DNA from: Atkinsonella hypoxylon
Lineage: Eukaryota; Ascomycota; Sordariomycetes; Hypocreales; Clavicipitaceae
Direction of reading: 5' to 3'
NCBI GenBank assembly: GCA_000729835.1
Contig: JFHB01000162.1
Coordinates: forward strand, 1 to 64,000
DNA length: 64,000 nt
Part shown: positions 25,601 to 35,305 of the stretch, in pieces
Layout: every line of letters begins with the position of its first letter
Position numbering within the stretch: the first letter of the stretch is position 1
Translations under genes and position numbers: made by a program
Notes under the pieces: model-generated
What the model was told of the DNA's origin: nothing
Database searches by the model: none
Seen by the model: the letters and a program-made list of their open reading frames with translations, nothing else

Positions 25601-26843
25601 TAAATTTAAACTATACCTTTATAACTAAGTTATAACTAATAACTTTATTAATTAGTTTTATAACTACTGTAAAGGTACTAATAGGGTTATAATAGTTCTA
25701 TATATAATAGCAGTAAATAAGCTTAGTTTTATAAATAGATATATAGTTATTAAAAAAGCTAAGACTATAGGCTTTAACCTTAGCTATCTCTAGAAAGATA
25801 CTATAAAGCGTTTTATCTTAAGATATTACTTATAGATAACTAGTAATAGAATTCCTGTTCTAAAGAAGCTTAATACCTAGAAATTTACCTTAAGTAATTA
25901 TAATTAAGTAATTAAATAGTTAATAAAGGTTAATAAATAAATGCTTATATAACTTTAGAAGAATTAGTTTGTTGCTGCTATCTAGTTTAATAGTAATTCT
26001 ATTATCTATAATAGAACTATTAAAGCAGCAATAACAGCAAGGGAATAGCGTTTATATCTTTTAATGTAGATAAGTAAGCCTAGTTAGGCTTTTATATATT
26101 ATAAGCTACTTCCTCTTGCATAAAAGAAGTCTTTAATTGTAACGTTTAAGGTGCTACTATAGCTTATAACTAATTTATAAAGCCCTTTATTATTACTACT
26201 GCTAAATAATTTAGAGGTTCTTACTAGAATTTCTAGTATACTATAAGATCTTACGTAAAAAGATTAAATAGAATCTTACAGTAAGGACTAGCTTCTACAA
26301 TAATTATAGAACTTAAAGTATTAGCTGCTGTTTTTATGTTTTATAGAGCTATTAGTGTAGAAGTAGAAATTTAGGTAAAGGGATAAAGAGATTATAAGAG
26401 CAGTAAAATAAGCGCTTAAAGCTAGAGAATACTACACTATAAAGGATTAAATAGAAGCATTAGCTTAAAGATATATTACTAAACAACCTACAATAGCCTA
26501 TAATTCTATTACTAATATAAACCTTAGTGTTATACTGCTAGCTCTTTTCTATCTTAGCGCTTAGCAAAAGATAATTAAGGTAAATAAAAGACACTATTTA
26601 ATTATATCTAAAGCAACTAAATAAAGTGTAAATCGCTAAGAAAGAGTTGCTTATTATAAAGGAAAGCGCCTAGCTATAAGAACGCTATTGCTAGTAAGAG
26701 GAACGCTACTATATACACTAAAGACGCTAAAGCTATTATAGGAGATAAAAGGATTAAGACTTTAGGATTAAGGGAATTAGCTAAAGAGTTAAGTTACTTA
26801 TAAGTCTTACTTTATAAGCTTATTTATAACTAAGGAGGTATTA
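22681..26843 (+). other. Gypsy-1 3' module of unknown nature
   Basis: About 4.2 kb lies between the integrase C-terminus and the first downstream LTR, far more than a usual Gypsy 3' UTR. From 23230 it is collinear with 1-3611, so the module is shared by two copies and is not a private insertion. On the plus strand one frame near 26440-26760 and on the minus strand one near 26100-26500 are stop-free once Gln/Trp codons are allowed for. Neither gave a family I recognise. It may be an extra captured gene, an antisense gene or non-coding sequence. Confidence 0.55.
25124..26843 (+). repeat. Gypsy-1 3' segment, first copy of 1,720-bp duplication
   Basis: Collinear with 27135-28854. Both copies are 1,720 bp long and both end at an LTR start, and the differences I checked are transitions. 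The starting motif aagacttataggtt is shared. Confidence 0.8.
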
Positions 26844-27134
26844 TGTTGCAGTAGAGTTACCCCCCTTACGCTCTTATATTAGCTTTATAAGGGATGCTAT
26901 ATATAGATTTTTCTCTATAAGAGTGTATATCGCTTAAACATCTAAATAGTTTAAGCAAGTAAGTGCGTAAGCAGCTTCTACTAGCTCTTTTTAGCTTTTG
27001 CTCTTTTTAATTAATTAATATCTTTTAGCCTACTTTAATTTACAACACTTAATACTTAAGAGATATTACTTTACTAACACTAACGCTTTCCCTAACACTT
27101 TAATACATTTAGCTCCTTTTGCACGTATATATCT
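26844..27134 (+). repeat. Truncated Gypsy-1 LTR
   Basis: The first 291 bp of the 483-bp LTR (start tgttgcagtagag). It breaks off at tatatatct, where the intact LTR continues ttctaagc, and then enters the repeated 3' segment. Confidence 0.82.
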
Positions 27135-28854
27135 AAGACTTATAGGTTAAAAGGTATATAGGATTAAAGATAGGTTTTAACTTATTTCCTGCTGTTATAA
27201 TATAAGCTATAACCCTTCTGCCTTACACAACAAAATAAGTAGGTAAAGACTTATTGCTAGCTTTCTCTTCTTTAACAACTACTAGACTTATTTTATCTTT
27301 AATCGCTTAAAGAGATACTATTATTACTTTAATATAGAACCTAAAGGCAGAATTAAAAGGTTTAAAGCTGCAGTCTATAGTTAAGCATAAACTTTACAGC
27401 TCCTTTAGTATTTATACCTATTCTAGGCGATTTTAGTACTATATTATAAGTAGAAGAGCAACTAGGAATGTAGATATACCTATTTGTCCTTCTTAATATA
27501 GACGCTTTATTGTTTAGTTAAATATCTTCTAATTAATCTTATTAGCAACAGCTTATACAATATACCTTACACTTAATACAGCAACTATAGAATTACTTAA
27601 ACGTTAGGGAATGAATTTAAACTGCACCTTTATAACTAAGTTATAACTAATAACTCTATTAATTAGTCTTATAACTACTGTAAAGGTACTAATAGAGTTA
27701 TAATAGTTCTATGCATAATAGTAGTAAATAAGCTTAGTTTTATAAATAGATATATAGTTATTAAAAAAGCTAAGACTATAGGCTTTAACCTTAGCTACCT
27801 CTAGGAAGATACTATAAAGCGTTTTGTCTTAAGATATTACTTATAAACAACTAGTAATAGAATTCCTGTTCTAAAGAAGCTTAATGCCTAGAAATTTACC
27901 TTAAGTAATTATAATTAAGTAATTAAATAGTTAATAAAGGTTAATAGATAAATGCTTATATAACTTTAGAAGAATTAGTTTATTGCTGCTATTTAGTTTA
28001 ATAGTAATCCTATTATCTATAATAGAACTATTAAAGCAGTAATAACAGTAAGGGAATAGCGTTTGCATCTTCTAATGTAAATAAGTAAGCCTAGCTAGGC
28101 TCTTATATATTATAAGCTACTTTCTCTTGTATAAAAGAAGTCTTTAATTGTAACGTTTAAGGTACTACTACAGCCTACAACTAATTTATAAAGCCCTTTA
28201 TTATTACTACTGCTAAATAATTTAGAGGTCCCTACTAGAATTTCTAGTATACTATAAGATCTTATGTAAAAAGATTAAATAGAATCTTACAGTAAGAACT
28301 AGCTTCTATAATAATTATAGAACTTAAAGTATTAGCTGCTGTCTTTACGTTTTATAGAGCTATTAGCGTAAAAGCAAAAATTTAGGTAAAGAGATAAAGA
28401 GATTATAAGGGCAGCAAAATAAGCGCTTAGAGCTAGAGAATACTACACTATAAAGGATTAAATAGAAGCATTAGCTTAAAGATATATTGCTAAACAACTT
28501 ATAATAGCCTATAATTCTATTACTAATATAAACCTTAGTGTTATACTACTAGCTCTCTTCTATCTTAGCGCTTAGCAAAAGATAATTAAGGTAAATAAAA
28601 GACACTATTTAATTATATCTAAAGTAACTAAATAAAGTGTAAATCGCTAAGAAAGAGTTACTTATTATAAAGGAAAGCGCCTAGCTATAAGAATGCTATT
28701 ACTAGTAAGAGGGACGCTACTATATACGCTAAAGACACTAAAGCTGTTATAGGAGATAAAAGGATTAAGACTTTAGGATTAAGGGAATTAGCTAGAGGGT
28801 TAAGTTACTTATAAGTCTTACTTTATAAGCTTATTTATAACTAGAGAGATATTA
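27135..28854 (+). repeat. Gypsy-1 3' segment, second copy
   Basis: 1,720 bp repeating 25124-26843. It keeps slightly more CA and TG (for example cttacacaacaaaataag near 27221) than the first copy, so the two have separate RIP histories. It ends at the complete 3' LTR. Confidence 0.8.
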
Positions 28855-29337
28855 TATTGCAGTAAAGTTACCCCCCTTACGCTCTTATATTAGCTTTATA
28901 AGGGATACTATATATAGATTTTTCTTTATAAAAGTGTGCATTACTTAAACATCTAGATAGTTTAAGTAAGTAAGCGCGCAAGCAGCTTCTACTAGCTCTT
29001 TTTAGCTTTTGCTCTTTTTAATTAATTAATATCTTTTAGCCTACTTTAATTTACAACACTTAATACTTAAGAGATATTATTTTACTAATACTAACGCTTT
29101 CCCTAACACTTTAATATATTTAGCTCCTTTTGCATATATATATCTTCTAAGCTACAATTAATATTTTATTTTCTGCCTTTTTAGACTATTTAATCTTCTT
29201 ACCTGCTATTGTTTAATAGTATATACCGTTAAATATCTCGCTCTTTGCCGATTCTCTTCGATCTTAACGTACGCTATATTGTTACCTGCTTTGGTGTAGG
29301 CTGCATGGTCATTTGGGGGTTTGGTCTTGAGACGACA
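28855..29337 (+). repeat. Gypsy-1 3' LTR
   Basis: 483 bp, start decayed to tattgcagtaaag, 3' end well preserved (ggtcttgagacgaca). The 3' 120 bp retain CG and TG dinucleotides that are lost in 15591-16073. Confidence 0.82.
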
Positions 29338-29340
29338 AAA

Positions 29341-31201
29341 TACTAAATATAGCTCTACTTTAGGTTGTTAACTCTACTAAGGTTTATTAATCTTATAGCT
29401 CTTAAGCACCTATAAAGGCTTTACCTTCTTTTTTCTTCTTTTCTCTTTATCTTAAAGTCTTTATTAATAGAGCCTAATAAGACTATTTAATCTTTCCTTT
29501 ATAGCTATAATATTACTCTAAGATTGCTGTTTTTATTTACTACTTAAGTAATAAATAAATATAGACTTCTACTCTTTATTTTATCTATATTAGCTGTTCT
29601 AATAAGAAAAAGAATTATATAGATTTATATATATAATTATAAGATAAACTATATATTTAGTAAGCTTTAAAATAAAAGAGCTAAAAGTTTAAGAAAATAG
29701 TTCTAAAGAACTTAGGCTTAACTTAAAAAAAAACTCTAACTTAATATTATTTAAGTTAAAGATAATTCTAAAGAACTTAAATTAAAAGAAGATTAACCTA
29801 AAGCTATAAATAAAAACTTAAAATATATAAAGAAACTCCTTAAAGCATTAAAAAAGAGTAATATTAAAATTACTTAACTAAAAGAAGAATAATAGTTTTA
29901 AAGAGAATATAGTTATAGTATAACTTTAGCTAATAGTGTATTTAGTTTAATGTTTAAGCTAATAAAGAAAGCTACTATTAAAGCTTTTTAACTATTTAAT
30001 CTAAATAGTAATATAGATACCTTTAACCTTTATTATAATAGAAAAGTAAAGAAAGTAGAAACTAATTCCTTAATCTTTAATAGTAAGTTAAGTAAAGGCT
30101 TTAATGCTTAAGTTAATAAAGTAGCTAATAAGATTATAGAAAATATTAAAGTCTTTAAGACTAAATATAGTTATATAACTATTATTTATTTAGCTATATT
30201 TAGTGCTACTACTAATCTTTTAAAGTCTTAATATAGTAAAACCTTAATAAATCCCTTTAGAAACTTTACTAAAATAATTACTACTCTTACTACTATATAT
30301 TAAAGCTTTAATAAAGCTATATATACTTATAAAGCTCTTTAGAATATAGTTTATAACTCTTTTAATAAGAATATTAATATATATATTAGTTAGATTAATA
30401 AGCTTATAAATAAAGCTAATATTCTAGTAAATAAAAGAAAGAGTATACTTTATAAGTATATCTTTACTTACCTAAATCCTACATTATTAATAAAGTCTAA
30501 AGACTTTAACATTAGCTATAAAGTGTTTTTTAGTTATATAGCTAATGTAGTATTAGCTTATAAGTAAATTACTAAGGAACGCTAATAGAAAAGAAAAGAA
30601 CTTAACGTTAAAAAGGCCTATAAAGCTATTAAAAAGAAACCTTATTGTTCTTTTAAAGTTAATAGAAGTAACTATAAGTTACTAAGAATTAGAAATTCTT
30701 TCTATAAAAGAGAGTAAGTATTAGCTAAAGGCTAATGCTTTAATTATAAAGAAAAAGAGCACTTTACCTATAACTACCTTAATAAAAAGAAGATTATTAC
30801 TACTAAAAAAGCAATAGAAAAAGAAAAGAATTTTTAGTCTTTTAGTTTATCTTTTAATTTAGAAAACTAGAAGCACTACTAGAAGTCTTTATAGTAGTTA
30901 AAATACTATAAGTAGCTAAAATTAGTAATAAAAACCTAAATTTATTTATAATTTCTATATAGTTATAGTTATATAAATTAGGATTTAAGATCTAAGCTTT
31001 ACATAATATAAAAGTAGATATTTTATTACTAATTAGCTATTAAGTAGCTAAGTAGGCTAAGAAGTTATTAAAATAGGTTCTTAAGAAGCTATTAATACCT
31101 ATATCTTTATTTAATTATTGTAATTAAAGTACTAAAAAGGTTACTTACTCTATTAAAGAAATAATAAAGCTAAATAAATAATAGTTTATTAAATAGAAGT
31201 T
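29341..31201 (+). pseudogene. Gypsy-3 gag and protease N-terminal part (interrupted)
   Basis: A third Gypsy family, cut by Copia-B2. Gag is read at about 29900-30800 with a zinc knuckle at 30736-30778 (C-F-N-Y-K-E-K-E-H-F-T-Y-N-Y, a decayed CX2CX4HX4C). An aspartic-protease-like segment follows at about 31000-31201 (VDILLLISYQVAKQA). The reading frame continues without a gap at 44158 when B2 and one TSD copy are removed (IKQKF|YITNIGY), which confirms the join. The 5' part at 29341-29900 has no clear motif, and no 5' LTR is recognised. All copies of Gln codons have become stops. Confidence 0.7.
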
Positions 31202-31724
31202 TGTCAAAAGTAGCTTCAACACCAGTGCCAAAAGTGGCCACAACACTAGCGATACCAACATCGCTAGCTTCACGCAACATTAGCTCCAACAGCTGTTACT
31301 AGCACTACTACTCCAACAGTAGTATAAAGGAACTTAGTTACAACAACTAAGTGTAGGAAACAAGTAGGTGTAGTAGACTAGGATAGAATACAACAGGGGT
31401 TATCTAGTCTGTTATCTTTCCTTTATTATAGGGCTCTATATACACTAATATTAGCCCCTCTTATAGAGGCAGTGCAATGGATTACTTAATATCTCTTGGA
31501 ATTCTCTCGCTCTACAAGCTGTAGGATTTTTGGGTATTTAGCTATCCCCCTTCTTATTTTTCCTTCTTCTCTTCTCTTTCTTTCTCTCTTAAAATTAGTT
31601 ATATATAGGCTGCTTCCTCCCTCCTAAGTTAGAGGAATTAAGCAAGCAATTTACACTCTTCTATACACTAAAAGCTTCTTTATCTTCTCTCTCTTCTGTT
31701 ATCTCTTCTCTCTCCCTCTTAATA
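31202..31724 (+). repeat. Copia-B2 5' LTR
   Basis: 523 bp, TGTCAAAAGTAGC to TTAATA (decayed TTGACA), giving inverted TGTCA/TGACA termini. The second half is a long C/T-rich tract (31550-31720). Related copies lie at 34012, 39682 and 43635. Confidence 0.92.
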
Positions 31725-31737
31725 GTTATAAGCCTAG
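31725..31737 (+). promoter_or_regulatory. Primer-binding site, Copia-B2
   Basis: GTTATAAGCCTAG abuts the LTR. Undoing one TG-to-TA and one CA-to-TA change gives GTTATGAGCCCAG, complementary to the initiator tRNA-Met anticodon arm. B1 has the same 13 bases at 34538. Confidence 0.6.
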
Positions 31738-31896
31738 TTTGCCCTTCTTTAGTATCTTTACCTTTTTAATAACTCTATTATCTTCTTTAGCTCCCTAAAG
31801 CTATTTACATTATTCTATTATTATAGATACCTAGTATCTTTAATAACACTCTTTTTATTATATAGTTACATGCTTTACACTATACTACGTAATTTC

Positions 31897-32031
31897 CCTG
31901 TTATTAACAACAATAACAACTTTCTTGTTATTAATAATAATAACAAATTTCTTGTTATTAACAATAATAATATCTTTTCTTGTTATTAATAACAATAACA
32001 TTTTCTCTGTTATCTACTACAATAACAACCT
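31897..32031. repeat. Tandem array of ~27-bp hairpin units in Copia-B2 leader
   Basis: Five imperfect units of about 27 bp, each of the form GTTATT-spacer-AATAAC plus a pyrimidine tail (ttctt). Every unit can fold on itself through the 6-bp inverted repeat. The last unit (gttatctact) is the most divergent. B1 has only four units. Confidence 0.85.
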
Positions 32032-32054
32032 CTTTAATATTAATTACATAATAT

Positions 32055-32087
32055 TAACCCTAACCCTAACCCTAACCCTAAAGGGTT
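32055..32087. repeat. Interstitial telomeric repeat in Copia-B2 leader
   Basis: Four consecutive TAACCC units followed by TAAAGGGTTA, so the tract ends in a small inverted repeat. This is the standard filamentous-fungal telomere unit (TTAGGG). Its presence at the same place in B1 shows it belongs to the element, not to a chromosome end. Confidence 0.92.
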
Positions 32088-33324
32088 AGCAGAAGGAGTT
32101 AGTTATTAACCTCTTTTTAAAGAGATAACACTTGCAACAATTTAACAATAAGTTAAGCAGTTACGCTACTAAAAGTGCCTTAATTTTTACTACAGATTTT
32201 ACTCCAATTTAAAATCTAACTTCTGTTCTAAATTTATCTTTAAAAATAAAATAATTCCCTTAAATTAACTTCTTAATTTTCTTTTAGCATTAGTTTTAAA
32301 TCTAACAGTAAAGTATAACATTAATTTTTAGTCTTAAATTTACACTAACTTTAACAACAAATTCTACAGTGAATTTAACTCTAATTACAAAACGGATTTC
32401 TATTATAGACTCTTTATTAATTAATCTACTAGATTTACACCTAGACTTACACTATAGATTCTACTATAGAGCTTAGATTAACAGCTTAATACTAACTTTA
32501 TACAGTAAGAGACTAGAATCGTTAGATTTTAGTTATTGAAAAATACGCAACAAACGAAGGAGTCTAGAACTACCTAGATCTAGCAGAGAACAATAAAGAG
32601 AAACTAACTAAGCTATAAGAACTAATACCTAAGGATATTAACAAAAAGGTTACTATAGTAGGAGATTTAAGCAACTATAAATTCTCTATTTTACAGTTCC
32701 TCTATACATAATATTAAACAAAGATCTAAGACTACTATAACTAAAAGAAGGCCCTTAACAGCATCTAACAATAGATAGTTAAAACAGTTAATAACTACTA
32801 TAAAACTATTAGCTACAAGCATAATATCGCTAAGTAGATCCTTCTTCTTTAACAACAATTAAAGCTAATATCTTAGGACAATAAAAAAGAAGTACTCTCT
32901 TAATATAAAGCTGTATTAAAGAGCCCTTCTAGAACTAAGATAAAGGAATTCGTTACTTTCTATAAGAAGGTACTCTTAGAAGTACAGTAAATTAATCTTC
33001 TAGATACCTACAATCTTTAGCTAACTTTAAACTTCCTTAATGCTATTTAGTAAATAAACTCTTCCTTTTTAACCTATTAGCACAATAGAATTAGAGATAA
33101 ATTGATCTCTAATAAGCCTAATTAGAAGGAAAAGATACTAAATAGCCACTAAATTGTAGATCTTTTTAAAAGCTAAATAAAGGCTAATAACAACAGATCC
33201 TTTACTAACTTCTAGGACTAAAAAGCTTCTTCTTCTTTAAAACAGCTAAATCTACTAAATTCGAATTTAAATCCTATATATATCTATAGAAAATCTTATA
33301 AGTATAGTAAGTATTATTACTTAG

Positions 33325-33498
33325 TGTTATGGAGTGGCCCAATTGGGCCATAGCGGATGCCTGCGCACTCTATATAGGCGTTAGCCCAATCCCCTACCTA
33401 ACCCCTACAGCAAAAGGATACATATTGTACAAGTTGTATAACTCTTGTACAATTAGCATCTATATTACAAGACTAGGTTAAAGACCTAGTCTGTTATA
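33325..33498. repeat. TRIM left terminal repeat
   Basis: 174 bp. Contains a 12-bp palindrome GGCCCAATTGGGCC-like core near the start and a pair of TTGTACAA palindromes about 20 bp apart. Ends gtctgttata. Confidence 0.88.
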
Positions 33499-33677
33499 TA
33501 GCTCCCCTATTACGCCCCTCTTACGTTAGCTAGAAGCTAGTTGTAATACTATGCACCCCCTAAGGATCTATTGCCTTATTAGCCTAGGTTGGAACCCCCT
33601 ACCGCCCTAGGACTTAACCCGCCTAGAAGCTGTTCTGCGCTAGTTTAAACCTATAACCTTAAGGTAACTTGTACAAA

Positions 33678-33851
33678 TGTTATAGAGTGGCCTAATTAGG
33701 CTATAGCAGATGCCTGCGCACTCTATATAGGCGTTAGCCTAATCCCCTACCTGACCTCTACGGCAAAAGGATACGTATTGTACAAGTTGTGTGACTCTTG
33801 TACAATTGGCATCTATATTACAAGACTAGGTCAAAGACCTAGTCCGTTACA
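33678..33851. repeat. TRIM right terminal repeat
   Basis: 174 bp, same length as the left repeat, ending gtccgttaca with an intact CA terminus. Confidence 0.88.
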
Positions 33852-34011
33852 CTTAGTAAGCAATAATAGACTAAAAGACTAGAAACCTAACGAAAAGACT
33901 ATTAAATCTATTTAATAAAAACTTAAGAACAATAAGTCTATAAAGAAGGTAATATATACATTAAAAAAGGATAACCTATCTATTAGCAATAATGTTCTTC
34001 CTAAGGGATTC

Positions 34012-34537
34012 TATCAAAAGTAGCTTCAACACCAATGCCAAAAGTGGCCTCAACACCAGCGATACCAACATCGCTAGCTTCATGCAACATCAGCTCCAAC
34101 AGCTGTCACCAGCACGACTACTCTAACAGTAGCACAATAAAGGAACTTAGTTACAACAACTAAGTGTAGGAAATAAGTAGGTATAGTGGACCAGGATAGA
34201 ATACAATAGGGGTTATCTAGTCTATTATCTTTCCTTTGTTATAGGGCTCTACACACACTAATATCAGCCCCTCTTATAGAGGCAGTGCAACAGATCACTT
34301 AGCATCTCTCAGAATTCTCTCGCTCTACAAGCTGCAGGATTTTTGGGTATCTAGCTATCCCCCTTCTTGTTTTTCCTTCTCTTCTTCTCTTTCTTTCTCT
34401 CTTAGAATTAGCTATATATAGGCTGCTTCCTCCCTCCTAAGTTAGAGGAATTAAGCAAGGAATTTACACTCTTCTACACACTAAAAGCTTCTTTATCTTA
34501 TCTTTCTTCTGTTATCTCTTCTATCTCCTCTTTAATA
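34012..34537 (+). repeat. Copia-B1 5' LTR
   Basis: 526 bp, start TATCAAAAG (TGTCAAAAG with one TG-to-TA change), end TTAATA. Same pyrimidine-rich 3' half as in B2. Confidence 0.92.
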
Positions 34538-34550
34538 GTTATAAGCCTAG
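34538..34550 (+). promoter_or_regulatory. Primer-binding site, Copia-B1
   Basis: GTTATAAGCCTAG, identical to the B2 site and adjacent to the LTR, again matching the initiator tRNA-Met anticodon arm after allowing for RIP. Confidence 0.6.
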
Positions 34551-34707
34551 TTTGCCCTTCTTTAGTATCTTTACCTTTTTGATAACTCTATTATCTTCTT
34601 TAGCTCCCTAAAGCTATTTACATTATTCTGTTATTATAGATACCTAGTATCTTCAATAACACTCTTTTTATTACACAATCACGTGCTTTGCACTATACTA
34701 CATAATT

Positions 34708-34816
34708 TCCCTATTATTAACAACAATAACAAATTTCTCGTTATTAATAACAATAACATCTTTTCTTGTTATTAACAACAATAACATTTTTTCCGTTATC
34801 TACTATAATAACAACC
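34708..34816. repeat. Tandem array of ~27-bp hairpin units in Copia-B1 leader
   Basis: Four units of GTTATT-spacer-AATAAC plus pyrimidine tail. One unit fewer than in B2, so the array length varies between copies. Confidence 0.83.
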
Positions 34817-34840
34817 TCTTTAATATCAATTACGCAATAT

Positions 34841-34874
34841 TAACCCTAACCCTAACCCTAACCCTAGAGGGTTA
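34841..34874. repeat. Interstitial telomeric repeat in Copia-B1 leader
   Basis: Four TAACCC-type units followed by TAGAGGGTTA, the same position and arrangement as in B2. Confidence 0.92.
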
Positions 34875-35305
34875 GCAGAAGGAGTTAGTTATTAACCCCT
34901 TTTTAAAGAGATAACACTTGCAACAATTCAACAACGAGTTAAGCAGTTACACTACTAAAAGCGCCCTGATTATCACTACAGATTTTGCTCTAATTCAAAA
35001 TCTAACTTCTGTTCTAAATTCGTCTTTAAAAATAGAATAATTCCCTTAAATTAACTTCTTGATTTTCTTTTAGCATTAGTTTTAAATCTAACAGTAAAGT
35101 ACAACATTAATTTTTAGTCTTAAATTTACACTAACTTTAACAACGAATTCTACAGTGAATTTAACTCTAATTATAAAATAGATTTTAATTACGGATTCTT
35201 TATTAATTAATCTACTAGATTTTCACTATAGATTCTACTATAGAGCTTGGATTAACAGCTTAATACTAACTTTATATAGTAAGAGACTAGAATTGTTAGA
35301 TTTTA

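Larger units (their letters stand above)
15591..29340 (+). mobile_element. Gypsy-1 LTR retrotransposon with partial 3' duplication
   Basis: A Ty3/gypsy element of about 13.7 kb with domain order Gag, protease, RT, RNase H, integrase, flanked by 483-bp LTRs. Between integrase and the 3' LTR lies a module of about 4 kb, and its last 1,720 bp occur twice, separated by a truncated LTR. Left flank TACTG and the TACTA after gacgacaaaa could be a target-site duplication changed by one TG-to-TA step, if the LTR ends at AAAA; this is weak. RIP is stronger here than in Copia-B, so almost no CAA or CAG survives. Confidence 0.8.
31738..32531 (+). other. Copia-B2 leader
   Basis: About 800 bp of untranslated leader, conserved in B1 (34551-35305). 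It contains the hairpin-unit array and telomeric repeats listed separately. The remainder is AT-rich with many aactt/ttaaat words and no long open frame. Confidence 0.75.
33325..33851. mobile_element. TRIM-like element (terminal-repeat retrotransposon in miniature)
   Basis: 527 bp made of two 174-bp direct terminal repeats (33325-33498, 33678-33851) around a 179-bp non-coding centre, flanked by a perfect duplication CTTAG (33320-33324, 33852-33856). The empty site is seen in B1 at about 36092-36105 (ttacttagtaagc). Repeats start TGTTATGGA and end GTTACA/GTTATA. They differ by roughly 17 changes, all transitions. GC is much higher than the surroundings. There is no open frame. The centre starts TAGCTCC, which would start TGG before a TG-to-TA change, as a primer-binding site should. 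No clear polypurine tract is present. Confidence 0.88.
32532..34011 (+). pseudogene. Copia-B2 gag and N-terminal pol (RIP-degraded, split by TRIM)
   Basis: The frame begins near 32532 (VIEKYATNEGV); the true Met is not visible. It encodes a copia-like Gag with charged helical segments (KLQELIPKDINKK, NYYKTISYKHNIAK). A Cys-containing motif near 33280 (YRKSYKYSKYYYL, C-R-K-P-Y-K-Y-N-K-C in B1) probably derives from a zinc knuckle. The TRIM interrupts right after this motif. The frame resumes at 33857 and is cut again at 34011 by B1, in a Ser-rich linker. Stops are at expected Gln codons. Confidence 0.78.
34551..35305 (+). other. Copia-B1 leader
   Basis: Untranslated leader collinear with 31738-32531. 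It is shorter than in B2 partly because one hairpin unit and a stretch near the third copy of the aattaat words are missing. Confidence 0.75.

Noticed and set aside
23230..26843. DNA transposon (Fot1/Pogo type) inserted in Gypsy-1
   Set aside because: I looked for terminal inverted repeats, a TA duplication and DDE motifs in both strands and saw none. The region is also shared with the copy at 1-3611.
15591..29340. TACTG/TACTA as a firm target-site duplication of Gypsy-1
   Set aside because: It needs the LTR to end at AAAA instead of the CGACA that mirrors the TGTCG start. Kept only as a possibility.
31897..32031. CRISPR-like array
   Set aside because: Units are about 27 bp with no unique spacers, lie in a eukaryotic retrotransposon leader and vary in sequence.
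32055..32087. Telomeric repeats as a chromosome end or ancient telomere fusion
   Set aside because: The tract occurs at the same internal position in two Copia-B copies, so it moved with the element.
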